From Thuidium tamariscinum (taxonomy: Eukaryota > Streptophyta > Bryopsida > Hypnales > Thuidiaceae), in the NCBI GenBank assembly GCA_947034885.2, contig OX344756.2:16674098-16738097 (forward strand): DNA of 64,000 nt, in the 5' to 3' direction. Both the position numbers and the translations under genes were made by a program. Below the pieces are notes generated by a model. That model saw nothing but the letters and a program-made list of their open reading frames with translations. It was not told the DNA's origin and ran no database searches. Below, piece by piece: positions 44,401 through 56,496 of the stretch (positions are counted from its first letter, which is position 1; every line of letters starts with the position of its first letter).

Positions 44401-45263
44401 GGATGACTGATCGGGGAATGGTGGAAGCAGTTGCTACTGCGGACTTCAGCGTGAAGAAGATTAAGTGGACCTGTGAACAGAGCAACGTCACTTGCAATGG
44501 TATTCCTTTAGTTTTTAGAGAGAGCGTCTTAGTGAGCTAGGAATGTGTGTAAGAATACAAGGTAATTCATTGAAGAAATCAGCCTGTGTTTGTTTTTTTT
44601 GAATTGTAACCGCTGAACAAGATTCAATGTGACAAAGCTAGTGGCAGGCAGTGGTACTTAGGTCGGCATGTAAGTCTTTGAATCAAATGCCGAGAGTCTG
44701 CAGTAGTTGTGGATCACATGTGTGGAGTGATGAGTTTGGTTGTGTTGGTCACAACAGAGTTTTAATAAACGCTTTCTTAAGGGTTCCTCGTTGTGCAAGT
44801 CTGTTGAATCTCTTTGAATAGGAAGGGTTGGGAAGAACGCTAGAAATTCAGAAGACTATATGACGGAATAGATGAATGAGTAATGCATTACTTCCATCTA
44901 CTTTTTACATCCACAGCACTATTGGCTCGGCATTCTTGACGAAAAGGGAGTCAACATGTGGTTGGTGGGGATGGCACAAAAAATTTTAATCTCACTGAGC
45001 AGGACCGCAGATAACGACATGTGTCAACACTGCAAGAGATCCCGACATGAAAGGAAAAGTGTGTAAAGAAATGCCTTCATGAACGGAAATTTTAAAAGAT
45101 AGTGTCAGATTTCATTAAAAGTCAATTGGAAGACCTTCAGTACTGACTTTTGAAGCGTGTCCTAGACACAAGGTTTTTAGTAAAATTACTAAAAAGTCTC
45201 GCACTTTAAGTATGCAAATATGAACTGGAAAGCTTAATTATTTCACCCCTTCCTGGTGTAGTG
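44401..45263. other. CACTA right subterminal region, no gene seen
   Basis: Non-coding. Contains sequence shared with the MITE (45150-45220) and the terminal TAGTG at 45259-45263. Confidence 0.5.
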
Positions 45264-45434
45264 AATAGATAGAATTATAACCACAAAATTAGATTAAAAC
45301 ACTTAAAAGACGTGACTAAAAGAGTTCATTGCTTGGAAGGCTTTCTTTTAATACCCAATTAGAAAGAAAACTTAATTAGACACAGGACCCGTGTGAAAAA
45401 CTCTTAACTCGAGGGTGGAGTTAGGAGCGCTCAC
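45264..45434 (+). repeat. Long repeat R, direct copy 2, right part
   Basis: Resumes repeat R after the CACTA element (ATAGATAGAATTATAACCAC...) and ends GGAGTTAGGAGCGCTCAC. Confidence 0.8.
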
Positions 45435-46530
45435 ATATGGGCTTCTAAATTATGTTGACGTGGACTCCAAATTATGCTGATGTGGCATGCTTTGTTAGTA
45501 CACTTTTGGGTCACTTGAAAACTATAATGGTGTTTTTTAAGACGTCAAATTAAATGTCAGTTAGTACACTATATCTACAATTCCAAGTCAGAAAATAAAT
45601 AATATTAAAATAAAAAATAAAACAAAACAAATAAATAAAATTATTAAATCAAAAAAATTAAAAAACTTACCACTTACCTTTTTGAGAATTTTTGATGGTG
45701 AAATGAAAAGATTATTTCATTTAAAGTTAATGAAAATGAAGGAGGAAAAGCCTATACTTATATCCTTTCTCAGCCTTAGGTGAGACAAAAGATATGGGAT
45801 TTGATAAATGGCAACTTGACAATTGAATATGTTGATGTCATTTGAGACATGTCACGTCATTTCAAACATCAAGGTGTTTTCTTAAACATCTCAACGTTAT
45901 TTTTACATATCCCATATCGATTATCTCTTCTCCCACTACTAGACTAGTATAAAGGCCACTTGTTTTCATCCATATTATGCATTCAAATCATCCATCCATT
46001 TCCCTTTTTTTTGCAAAACATGCCACGTGGCTGCCCTTTCTCTAAATTTTTCACTTGTGGTCAATTTTTTACTACAAACCATAAATTTTTTAATTAATTT
46101 AAAAAAATTATAATAAAATTTTTGCTAACGTGGCTATCTATGTTTATTTGGATGTTTGAAAAAATCTTACCATGTTCCATGTGACATCCAAAAAAACATC
46201 CCTGTCTCAGTGGACATATTCACGTTGCACGAAAAACATGCAATGTTTCTAGTGACATCTAATAAAATCCTGCAAGCGCTGTCGCATTTTTTAAAAACAC
46301 GACACATTTTTAAAAATATGACATGATTTTGTTTTGACGACACAGAAAACACAAGTTTCTTATAGTGATGGTTTTGTTGAGTCTTCAATCTATGTAGAAG
46401 AAGAAGTACAGTCGGAATCTAGGACGCTTATCCAGTCGATTCTTATCCGCATTTAATTAGAAATGAGAAAGGCCTTTTCTGGAGCTTAGGTGTTGGTCGT
46501 TACAAGGCTTATGGATTAGCATCAGAAGTC
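45435..46530. other. AT-rich spacer, no gene seen
   Basis: Upstream of the ORF at 46531; contains several ACATGTCA/GACATC-like phrases but nothing I can name. Confidence 0.35.
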
Positions 46531-47580
46531 ATGGCTACTTCAACAGAGGTTTTGACGTTAGTGGCTGTGGCCAACACAACTTCTATTCCTACGTTGCGAG
46601 CCATCAAGCTAGAGCCTAATGGACTCTCTCCCTCTTCTCTTCATTACGGTCTTCCTTCATCAAAGGATGATGAAGGAAGCTTCTCTTGTCCTGTTGTTGT
46701 GTTGTCTAGTGATTCTGAGGATGACCCAATGAAGTATAATTGTCTTGCATCCAAATCACAAACTGCTACTACTTCTGTGCACCTTGGCACACCTCAATCC
46801 GTTGGTATGCAAGATAGTAGTGTTGGTAGTTCAATATTCTCTCGGCCGCCGTTGTATCCACAAGAACAAGGCAGTTTTAGTGTTATAGAATCTCTGAAGA
46901 AGCTACGCAGTATTCGAGGATGCAAAAACGAGCTCTCTGAGATTGATTTTGATTTGATTGAGCGTAAAACAGTTCCATTTCTTCCAACATCATTTGACGG
47001 TGATATTGTCCTAGAATTGCCACCTTGCCGTTCATTACCTTTGTCCAACTCTTCTAAGAGTATGACTAGCATGGACAAACGCTATGACAGTCATACGTGG
47101 TATCGCACAATGACCTCAAACATTCACAACAACCTTGGCTTGAAATTTAGGAAGTCCTCATGCGTTGGTCACCTTATATGTACCAACACATATTGCGATT
47201 ACATATCTAGGTGCTCTAAGAGAAACGAGACTGAGTGGTTAGATAATAGTAGTATTCCGTTTCTCGTAGGGTCAATTCCACCATGAGATTCCACTTTAGC
47301 ATGTAGAGCTTGTAAGACTTCACCTACTTGTATCAATTTTTGTGACGCTAGGATCTATTATGTCGTAGGATCATCTCATATGACCCGGGCTTGCATTCAC
47401 CTAGGCAACCATAACCACTTGGTTCCAGATGGTCTTTGTCAAGATTTAGTAGATACCGTTTCTAGCCTTCTAGCACAAGAGGTTGCAAAAACACCTATAG
47501 CTAAAGCCTCCACCATAGCTTTAGCTGCCAGCAAGGAATTCTTGGATATTTTTTTGGTTCATTCAGGTGATTCTCTGTGA
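46531..47580 (+). pseudogene. Cys-rich transposon-like protein, N-terminal part, one in-frame TGA
   Basis: A frame of 349 codons with a single TGA at 47284-47286 (CGA by one transition). A low-complexity Ser-rich N-terminus is followed by a Cys/His-rich region: CVGHLICTNTYCDYISRC, NETEW, then LACRACKTSPTC, CDARIYYVVG and ACIHLGNHNH. Paired CxxC and a final HxxxHxH suggest a zinc-binding domain. I recall similar text from uncharacterised transposon proteins of seed-free plants but cannot name the family. The frame stops exactly where the inverted R repeat begins (47577), so the protein is probably truncated. Confidence 0.5.
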
Positions 47581-48990
47581 GCACTCCTAACTCCACCCTC
47601 GAGCTAAGAGTTTTTCACACGGGTCTTGTGTCTAATTGAGTTTTCTTTCTAATTGGGTAAAAAAGAAAGCCTTCCAAGCAATGAACTCTTTTAGTCACGT
47701 CTTTTTAGTGTTTCTAATCTAATTTCGTGGTTATAATTCTATCTATTCTATTCTAAAATTCAACCTAATGAGGCCCTATTCTATTCTATTCTATCAAATG
47801 ATATTACCTAAATCTAATTCCAGGCATTTGGTAAAAAGAAACTTAACAATAAAACAATGAGAATAAAAATCAAATGTGAGCGGTTTACCTCCTCGGCGTA
47901 AATCTCCATGGTCTCGTCGTCAAACATCATCATATGCAAATATTCTCCTACAACCTCGCCATCGAACTCGTCCCGGCTCTCCATCTAATCCATAATAATT
48001 CTCACGTTGTTGGTCAATTAATTTGGTCCTGTTTTTAAAAGAAACTAAAGTTATGTAGTATTAATTTAATTGCGTAATTATTTTAATTCCTAAATCCCCG
48101 ATAATTAGGAATTACTGCAATTTAACTAGTCTACCTAAATTGTTAAGGTTCTAAAGAAATCAATGGAAATCTAATAATTCACTATTCGTTGTTTTTAGTT
48201 TTTCTTTAATTCTAAAATTAATGTGATGAAAATCCCAATTGAATTAAAATGATTTGGGTGGAAATTCCCTTCAAATCTTTTCAAATCCAATTGATTTTCG
48301 AAATTGTTTTAATTCCAACGAAATTGGTTGTCAATTTGTTTGTTTCCTTTTTGGCTTATTAGAATATTTTAATCGAAAAACTATCATCAAATCTTTTCAA
48401 ATCTAATTAATTTTGAATTTGCGTTAGTTTGTAAAGAAATTAGTTGTCAATTTGTTTGTTTCCTTTTTGGCTTATTAGGCCTAATAAAACAAAACCATAA
48501 AATCCAAACCTTCTAAGAATCTAATTAATGACTAACTACCAAAGAATGTAGGACATACCCCGAGAATCAAAGCCAATTCAATAGTAATATTCCAAAACAA
48601 TTAGTTTTTTAATTGTCAAAGGTCAACCTTAAAGAATATAGCACCTTATTCAATAGTGAGATTCTTTTGAAAATTAGTTTTTTAATGTCAAATTCCCTCA
48701 CGTGGTCGTCTTCCCAAAATCCTTCTCCCCTTAATTCCTTTTGTATGCCTCACTCTTGCAATTAGTTTGTTGCAAAGTTTGATGAGAGTTTGGCTATGGA
48801 GGTTAGGAGAGTGGAAGTTTTGTGTGGAAAACCTCAAGTTGGAAATCTTGGATTTTTGATGTAAAATCAATTGGAAGTAGGATGGTCAATTTCCTTTCCT
48901 TTGATTTTTTATTAAAATCCAACTTTTGCAATAACCAAGAATTTCAGATTCAATTTTGGTGAGAAATGCACTTACTTGTATGTATGTGTT
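47577..48990 (-). repeat. Long repeat R, inverted copy 3 (diverged)
   Basis: Reverse complement of repeat R, beginning GTGAGCACTCCTAACTCCACCCTCGAGC. Facing copy 2 across a 2.14-kb spacer, it makes a long inverted repeat. The GC-rich head has diverged (49005-49215). Confidence 0.75.
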
Positions 48991-49544
48991 TGTTAGTGTG
49001 TTTTTTGGCCTCTCCCCCTGGCCTGGCCTCTCTGCTCCCTGGCCTAGCCGCTCCGGCCCGCTCCTTGGCTGCTCCGCCCGCCCCCCAACCGGGGCCTGCC
49101 ACGTGGCGTGGCGCCACTGGCCGGCGGGGAGGGGGTCAGTCCGCCCGATGGGTCAGTCTCCCAATGGGTTCAGTCTGCCCGAATGGGTTCAGTCTCCCGA
49201 CTGGCTCCCGCCTGGCTGAAGGCAAAACCAGCCCTTCGGGGTCTGGTTTTTTTGGTATTTTCTCCGGAAAATGGATTCTAACTAGTCTAATTTTCAGCTA
49301 ATGGTTCACCCATGATGCACAACCATTGATGTAAGCAATTAGGAATTAACTTATGACTTTCGAATGATCACGAGTTTTTGAAGAAAAGTGAGGCAAGATG
49401 AGATAATGGAATGATTAAAGGGAGGAGCGCCCGAGGCTATTTAACTCCCTTAATTTGTCCTTGAAGCGCCCCTAAATGACTAAGGCTTATCCACGTAATT
49501 TTGGGTTGTGCTTGCCTTAAGTCTTTTAATGGCTTAGTTTAATC

Positions 49545-49985
49545 CAAATTTTGGAAGTAGGTTCAAAGCTTCACCATGAGGCTAAATCCAGTAGTTATTT
49601 CGAGAATTTTGTTCGCAAAAGGAGGTACACATGACAATGTTTAACCGGACTTTCACGTTGGATTCTCAAAATTTCTTAGTATTTCAAGATTTTGCAACCA
49701 AAGGAGGTGCACATGACAGTGCTTAAACCAAACTTTGGCGCTTGATACATGAAATTTCCAAGGAAGAGTGGTCCACAATATTTCACCTTAGCTATTATGC
49801 CAAGAAGGATGAGAGAATTGGTTGAAGGGGCCCTAGGCCTTCAAGAATTCCAAAAGAAAAATTACAACAAAACTTGGGCAAAAATCATTTGGTCCAAGTG
49901 GTGCTCCGACCACGTCGGTAGCACGTGAGAAGAACAAGTGTCGGTGTGAGAAGAATGAGGGTACTGGCAACCTCGAGGGGGGCCC
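49545..49985 (-). repeat. Repeat Y, inverted copy
   Basis: Reverse complement of 27542-28050, ending GGTACTGGCAACCTCGAGG at about 49980. It lies outside repeat R in mirror image to the left side. Confidence 0.7.
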
Positions 49986-52190
49986 TTATATACCCGTGGC
50001 CGGGCCCCTCTCGGTAATTGCCAGTGAAAACACTTTGTTACTTCTTATCCTAAACTACTCTAATGTAATTCCAAAATATTAGTTGTTTAATGGTGGAAAT
50101 TTCTAAAAACATCCCCATTTGGCAAAAGAAATCTTGGCCAAATCAAATCCAAGATCTTAACCCAAAATATTTTGGAATTAACCCTAATTTACGTAGATAT
50201 TTTGCAAATTAACCAAGAGTTATTTTGAAAATTGTCTTTCTTTAGCCCAAAGATGGCTTTTTACGCAAGAAAGAGATCTTGACCAAATCCAATCTTTGAT
50301 TTTCCAAGAGATATTTCCAAAATCACTTCTAATTAACCGCAATTAACGATTAAAAAGTCAAACTAAGAGCTGACCCTCTCTATCTTTTAGGGAACAACTT
50401 GAAACGGAAAACCGTCTGCGCCATTGTCTTCAGAAGACCCCAATTAGCCCAAGGGACCCCTTACCCTTCACTCCTAGGCCATTTGCGCGCCCAAATTGGA
50501 ATTACGGTAACTCCAATTAAAAGTAAAAAATCTAACTTTTAGGATTTGCGCATTTTGATGAATCTGTCAGGCCAGGGTTGTTAGGAATGTCCGTGAGAGT
50601 AAGGAATGACTCCTTATTTGCGACAATCAAACATCATTCGCTCCTGATATGCCGGTCAACTTGCCGCCGACTTGTAACTTTCAGTGAATTTCGATGTCGA
50701 TGCCGGTTTTGGTAGTTGGGAATGTCGGAATGTCTTCAAACTTGACCGGGCGCTTATTAAGCACACAAAAAACTATTCTAATTTTTAGTGAGATTTTACC
50801 GCATCATACGTAATTTCTATGAATTTACGAACATTTCTATGTGCGGTTGACTTCCCATGGAGTCAACGTGGAATTTCGGAAAAATCCGAAATAAATTGGG
50901 TAACATCTAGGGCACTCCTAGATTCTTGGTGTAAGTCCCACGCAACCTTGCATCTTTCTAATTTTAGCAATTTGGAATTACTTTGCCCAATTGGACAATT
51001 TAATTCCCGATGCCCGGGAATCTTGGACAATTGTTTGATTCTTGTTCGCTCCTGGCATGCTCCTACCCTTGGAACACCTCTTTGTAGTCTTCAATCTCCA
51101 ATCCTCCATCTTTTATCTCATGAAGTTCGAATTCTCCAAATCCATTGTAGTGGTTTTACTTTTAAATCCAATTTGTTTCAAAATTGAACTTAAGCCCTGG
51201 TAATTCTCCCACACTCGTAGTAGACTCTTTTAGCTTAGTCAGTATGTCACGTGCATCCTTAAAAGGTTGACTTTGCATAGACAAGTACTAGGACTGACTA
51301 ACTCTCTATTCCTTATTTCTCTCGGAATTATTAAATCTTCACATAAACTTACTTTGGAGACTTAGAATGATTCAAATTTCTAGGATTAGGAATTTTCCAC
51401 CTTCTAAGTTGGTTTTCCACCATTTTGGCATAGACTGATACCCAAACTCCCTCAACACTCTTTTTATGTCTTTTTCTTGAATATTTTGACTAATTTTCGC
51501 TATTTAATCGTGAAAAATGGACCCAGAGTCCTGAGTGCCATCTCGAGGGCTCACATATGGCGGCCATCTGCGGTATGATTGGAAATCATGAGAACCCAGA
51601 CTTTGCTAATGCTTTATCCTAGGCAAACACAGTCAATCCACCCATGGTCTTGATTGAATCGAGATTCAATCGAGTGGCTTTTCACATGTGAATGTACGTA
51701 ACCTCCAGGTGGTACTCAAAAACCGGACCTCATAAGGTATGATTTGGAGTGAGTCAAATAAGATGGAAATGTCACTTGTACATTTTTCAGGCATCATTAC
51801 TCAGAAGGCCAATATAACTTTTATTAAAGTCACAATTGCAGGCCCATATGGGTTTAAGAAAATCTAAGGACCCAAATTCCTGTAAAGATTTCTAGTGTAG
51901 ACCTAAAAGATCTAGACCTAAATCTTTGATTCTTAGTGGGTTCATGAATTTATCTTCAATAATTTTCTTGTTATATTCCAACTCAAACGGAGTTGACTTA
52001 GAATTGTTTTGGAAGAAAAGATTCCATTGTCTGCCTTGGATGAAACCAACTTGGACAATTGGAAAACTCATTACTCTTCCTAAACTGAGTGGGGAGAAAA
52101 GAAAAAGTTGGAGCAGGTGTCACGCCTTCAATGCTTCTGGAGCACACTTTGAAAAGTGTCTCTGGCTGTCGGCAGTCTCTTGCATGACTT
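49986..52190. other. AT-rich degenerate DNA, no gene seen
   Basis: Contains one half of a diverged direct repeat (50380-50880) whose partner is at 55370-55830 (GCGCCATTG.CTTC.GAAG; CCCTTACCCTT; ATTTTACCGCA). These could be remnants of retrotransposon ends. No coding motif. Confidence 0.4.
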
Positions 52191-52199
52191 CCTGTATCT

Positions 52200-52350
52200 T
52201 GTCACTAGCTCAGAGGCGGGTGGCGCCCCGGCGACGGCCCAAAGATCGAACCCTCGTCGCCGGTTTAAAATTATTGCGGCCGACGCCACACAGGCCATCG
52301 GCCTCCGACGGCTCGGAGACGTCCGTCGTCTCGCCGGGGTGGTATAAATA
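52200..52350 (+). promoter_or_regulatory. GC-rich block followed by TATA box
   Basis: A GC-rich stretch (GGCGACGGCCC, CCGACGGCTCGG, TCGCCGGGG) is followed by TATAAATAC at about 52343. It looks like a core promoter for a plus-strand transcript, but no convincing gene follows. An open frame on the opposite strand (52760-52398, 120 aa, acidic-Arg N-terminus) has no recognisable domain. Confidence 0.35.
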
Positions 52351-53219
52351 CTCTTCCGCCGCTGCGCGGTGATCATTTTACTTGCACAAAACTACCGCTA
52401 ACCTATCCCAAGAAAAGAAGTGAGTTGCCCCATCACTTCCAAAACGTAGGCAAGCCAACGGCTACGAGGAAGGATGCGAAGAGGGCCACGAATTGTGAAC
52501 TCGTGTCCGCCTTCCACCGTCCTCCGGGTGATGTTGATAACTTTGGCGAGATTTGCAAACTGGCCTTCCAACATGACGTCGTTGCCCGGCTGCAAAATCT
52601 CATAATTCTCCAAATAGATCAATAGTGATCTAGCTCTTGGCGGCCAGGGGCCTAAATCCTCCTGTACTGAAGGGATTCTCTCCAATGGTTGATCACGGTC
52701 GGGTTGTTCTTCTTCATCCCGTGGTCGTCTTCGAGTGTTTGGTAATTGAGATAGCTGCATTGAGTCATCTGCAGAGTTGTTCTGTTAGACATATTTTTGA
52801 GTTTCGGCGTCATGTTGGACGTCCGATGTCGCGTGTCGTATAAGACAACCCGTCGCTACCCCGTCCCGTCCCGTCGCGTGTGGGCGCTTCATTCCCACCC
52901 TTGGAATTAAGCGATCACAACTAGGCTCTTAACAATTCTACTACCTACGGGTGTCTAAGCGTCAATCCATTGTGCCTTCTAAGCAATGGATCTTTTTCAC
53001 TATCCTAACTAAGGTTTGTTTTGTTCCTTTGTCCTACTTCTAATTGCTGCTTACTTCTTATGTGTTTCGTTCTCTTGTCCCACTTTTATGCTTTGTTCTC
53101 GTTTATCCTACTTATACGTGTTTGGGTTTGTTTGGCCCGCTTTTCTTATGGTATTTCCTACCCCGTCTCTACGTCTTTGTACTGTTATCCTATTCTATGT
53201 ATTTGTCTTGGTTTTCTTC

Positions 53220-53470
53220 TACTCTACGTAATTGTCTTGGTTTAGTCTACTCTACGTACTCTAATTGAATACCTCTACTCTACGTATTAGTATCGTTCTA
53301 CTTCTACTTTACGTATTTTACTTGAGTACCTCTACTCTATGTATTTGTCTTGCTCTACCTCTACTTTACGTATTTTAATGGAGTACCTCTACTCTACGTA
53401 TTTGTCTTCACTTCATTCTACTCTACGTATTTTAATGGAGTACCTCTACTCTACGTATTTGTCTTAGTCT
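53220..53470. repeat. Minisatellite, word CTCTACTCTACGTATTTGTCTT
   Basis: About ten loose repeats of TACTCTACGTATT joined by TTGTCTT or TTAATGGAGTACC. No gene. Confidence 0.8.
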
Positions 53471-53779
53471 AATCTACGTTTTCTTCTCTATGTTTGTGTA
53501 TTCCTTCTTCCTCTTTCTATTCTAGTGGTGGTTATCTTCCTATTTGTGTTTGCTAATTGCCGGACCTTAATCCCACTTGGGATGGTAACCTTTTCCTACT
53601 AATTAATTCCTAATTGCATTAACAAATTAAATCAAAGGAGAGTTGTAGAGGCCCACCTCCGTTCCGTGGATCCGGTCCTCTTCACTCCACGCCACGTCCA
53701 TCGTTGCCATGTCTTGGACCCGGCTCTTTTAGTTATCCCTTTTCGGGTGCTTTTTACAATTAAGTCTTTTTTGCGATAG

Positions 53780-53960
53780 CCCCTAGTTCCACTAATTTCT
53801 AGTCTATCCCCTTAACTACCTAGTTTCTATATTTTCCCCTAAGCTATCTAATTTCTATGTTTTCCCCTAAGCTATTTAATTTCTATATTTCCCCCTAAGC
53901 TATCTAATTTCTATATTTTCCCCTAAGCCCCCTATTTTCTATATTTTTCCCTAACTACTG
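53780..53960. repeat. Short tandem array, word CTAATTTCTATATTTTCCCC
   Basis: Six or so imperfect units of ~28 bp. No gene. Confidence 0.8.
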
Positions 53961-54034
53961 CGGCCCTTCCCCCCTTGCTGCGGCCCTTCCCTCCCTGGTA
54001 TCCGGCCCCCCCAATACCCGGCCCCCAATACCCA

Positions 54035-54170
54035 CGTAGGGTTGGCTCTGCGGGATGGCTCCGGGGCTGGCCTGAACTAGGGCTGGCTCTGGTCTGGGGC
54101 TGGCTCCTAAATGGGGTTGGCTCTAGACTTGGGTTGGCTCTGGACTTGGGCTGGACCCTGGTTTTTGACT
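54035..54170. repeat. Short tandem array, word GGGCTGGCTCTGGACTT
   Basis: Six or so imperfect GGGTTGGCTC / GGGCTGGCTC units. Confidence 0.75.
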
Positions 54171-54199
54171 CCTCATACAATGCTAATTGGTTGAGTGGG

Positions 54200-55834
54200 T
54201 ACTAATTGCTCCTAGTTTAGGTGAAGACTTGCTTACTAAGTTGTTGGAAGCTAAACGTTGGGTTAATTTCCAAGGTGTTGAAAACTAAACGTTGTTGCTA
54301 TTGTGAAGGGACTTGCATTTGACATCCCGCTAAGACTTAGGGGGTTCAAAGCTTCGCCGTGAGGATGTATTTTTGACACTTGACTAAGACTTCTAATGGC
54401 CTAGAGACTTGGGAGGGCCATAGCTCCGCCATCCCTCATGGGACTAATCTATTACCGTAGACAAGAGAAGGAGGAGAAGAGAGGGACTTCCTATGCATCA
54501 AAGCTAAGTATTTAGAGGAGGGTCAAAGCTCCGCCGTCCCTCATGGGACTAGCTTAGCATTACATACAAGAAGAAGGGGGGAGGAGGTAGGCACAAATTG
54601 CAAGCATACTCTCTAAATCACCTCCCAAGTCACCCCTCGGTTCCTTACTAGTCTCTCCCACAACAACTTTCAATAGTACACAACACAATGAGTAAACCAA
54701 GCTTGAATTGCAATAAGTTTCAACAACTTGGAAGGGTCTCAAGTCCCCAAGTGCAAACAATACTTACCAAAGGGTGTAAAAACCCCAAAAGACCATCAAA
54801 GGCTCCCTTGGCATCAAAAGCCAAAGGAAATCCGGCATAACCCGGGCCCAATAGTCCTCCTCCCTTAAATGGGTAGGAGTTGAGAGAGAGAGAGAATGAG
54901 AGGAGAATGCCGTTCCTTTTATACCCAAAAGGAAGCAACACCCCCCCCTTAATCTACTAAGAATAACTAGATGAGGGAAATTAGGAGGTCCGTACATGTT
55001 TACCCCTCCCAAATCTAATTATCCACCCAAAATCTACACAATTTGAATTGGGGAATTCAAATCTTACCTAACCTTACAAGAACTTGCAAAACCGTCTAAT
55101 TTACCTTCCCCAAAATCTACAAGTTCTCACATGGGAGAAGTTCCCATGTGTTCCCACCTACTTAATTTGAAATTACTTACACCAAAGTACATGAGCCACC
55201 TCCACTAACTTTTTGAGGTGGTACTTGCTCCCACATGTGCCCGAAGTTCCCCACACGTTCCCTACGCGTTCCCCACGGCTAATGGGGCCCAAACTCCCCA
55301 AAAATGCATTGGGGGGCCTAAAACCCCCATTTCTTCTCCATGTGCTGTCCCCAAAAGGCTAACTTTTGGAGTTTAGCTCCAAATGGCAAACGGATTGCGC
55401 CATTGGCTTCGGAAGGCCATAATTAGCCTACGAAGAATCCCTTACCCTTTAAACTATGTCCAAATTCTCGAGGAATCTTAGCGTAAGCTGGGATCCAAGT
55501 TGGGATAAATTCCCAACTCTTGGAGTTTAGCAATTTTGGACCCCAAACCTTCACCAATCTTCCAAGTAGATGGGAGGGGGTAGGAATAGATCCAAAATAG
55601 GCTCCGTTCCGATGTCGTATGGCCCCGGTACGCCAGTCAACCGCCGCTTTCGTCATTTAATTTGTCAGTTGAGGAGGAATGTTGCTGATTCGGGATCTTC
55701 TGACTATCGTTTTGTCTTGAAACTTGGGGAAGTGCTCCGTTGGTGTGAGACCGCCTCGCCGGATTTTTAGTGGGATTTTACCGCACTTTGGGATATTCTT
55801 TCGAATTCCCACCCAAAGTCCACCGCGGTTAACC
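54200..55834. other. Degenerate DNA, no gene seen
   Basis: Two related phrases GCTCCGCCRTCCCTCATGGGACTA at about 54431 and 54528. 55370-55830 is related to 50380-50880. Nothing coding recognised. Confidence 0.4.
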
Positions 55835-56496
55835 TGTCACAACCCTAAAATCCTTCTTTAGGTTAAGTAGTATAAAATACCTTCTAATTTTTTCGAATTG
55901 TCATATTTATTTTTGATTTTCTAGTCCATATCCCAAGTCATAGTGGAAGTAAGGAAAACCGGAATGTCGGGAAACGATAAGGGGATAATAGTGATAAGAA
56001 GAGGATTGTCCTCTTACCGGAATTAAAACCGGAAAGTCCACCCAGATAAAGAAAATCAGAAATTAGGTGGGATCCTGACACTAGGGGTACTTAAAATTAT
56101 ATTTAATCTATCGGAAACAGACTAGACCATGTTTCTATCCGACAGGAGTCGTACCGGGAGTTGGGGAAAGTACCACCCAACGATCAGTCTCGTGAGGAGC
56201 CCAGGACCACAGGATTTTAACGGTCAGAATGTCGGGAACTCCATTCCCAGCAGCCGAGAGTAAGGGGGGGGATAAACCGGAGTAAAGCCTTTTTAGGTTA
56301 TTATTTGGGGTTCCAGACCTCATTCTTATGTTTGCTTATGAAGCTCTGAGTTTTGGGAGTTGTGTGCGCGCTCTACTGCTGCTTAGGCTAGTTTCCTGAT
56401 TTCCGGTTACAGCGAGAGTACCTGAGCGAGTTAAGTTGGGTGTGTAAGGCTTTTGGAGATTTTCCGAGAGTCGTGGGAGTTTCACGAGTGGGAGCC

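Larger units (their letters stand above)
29553..45263. mobile_element. CACTA (En/Spm-type) transposon, 15.7 kb with nested insertions
   Basis: Left end CACTACAAGGGAGACGG; right end, in reverse complement, CACTACACCAGGAAGGGG. The 3-bp duplication AAT lies at 29550-29552 and 45264-45266. Repeat R copy 1 preserves the uninterrupted target. Inside are a TNP2/TNPD-type gene on the minus strand and a TNPA/Ptta-like gene on the plus strand, the usual two-gene set of autonomous CACTA elements. Gag-like unit D and a 203-bp MITE are nested in it, leaving about 12 kb of CACTA sequence proper. Confidence 0.93.

Noticed and set aside
48956-49301. Pro/Ala-rich open frames in a GC-rich patch
   Set aside because: This is the diverged GC-rich head of repeat R; two frames open at once, no domain.
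52398-52760. 120-codon minus-strand frame with an Arg/Glu-rich start
   Set aside because: No recognisable domain and no promoter in the right orientation; kept only as a remark.
53016-53268. Three overlapping hydrophobic frames
   Set aside because: Pyrimidine-rich DNA gives hydrophobic text in all three frames; no start context or family match.
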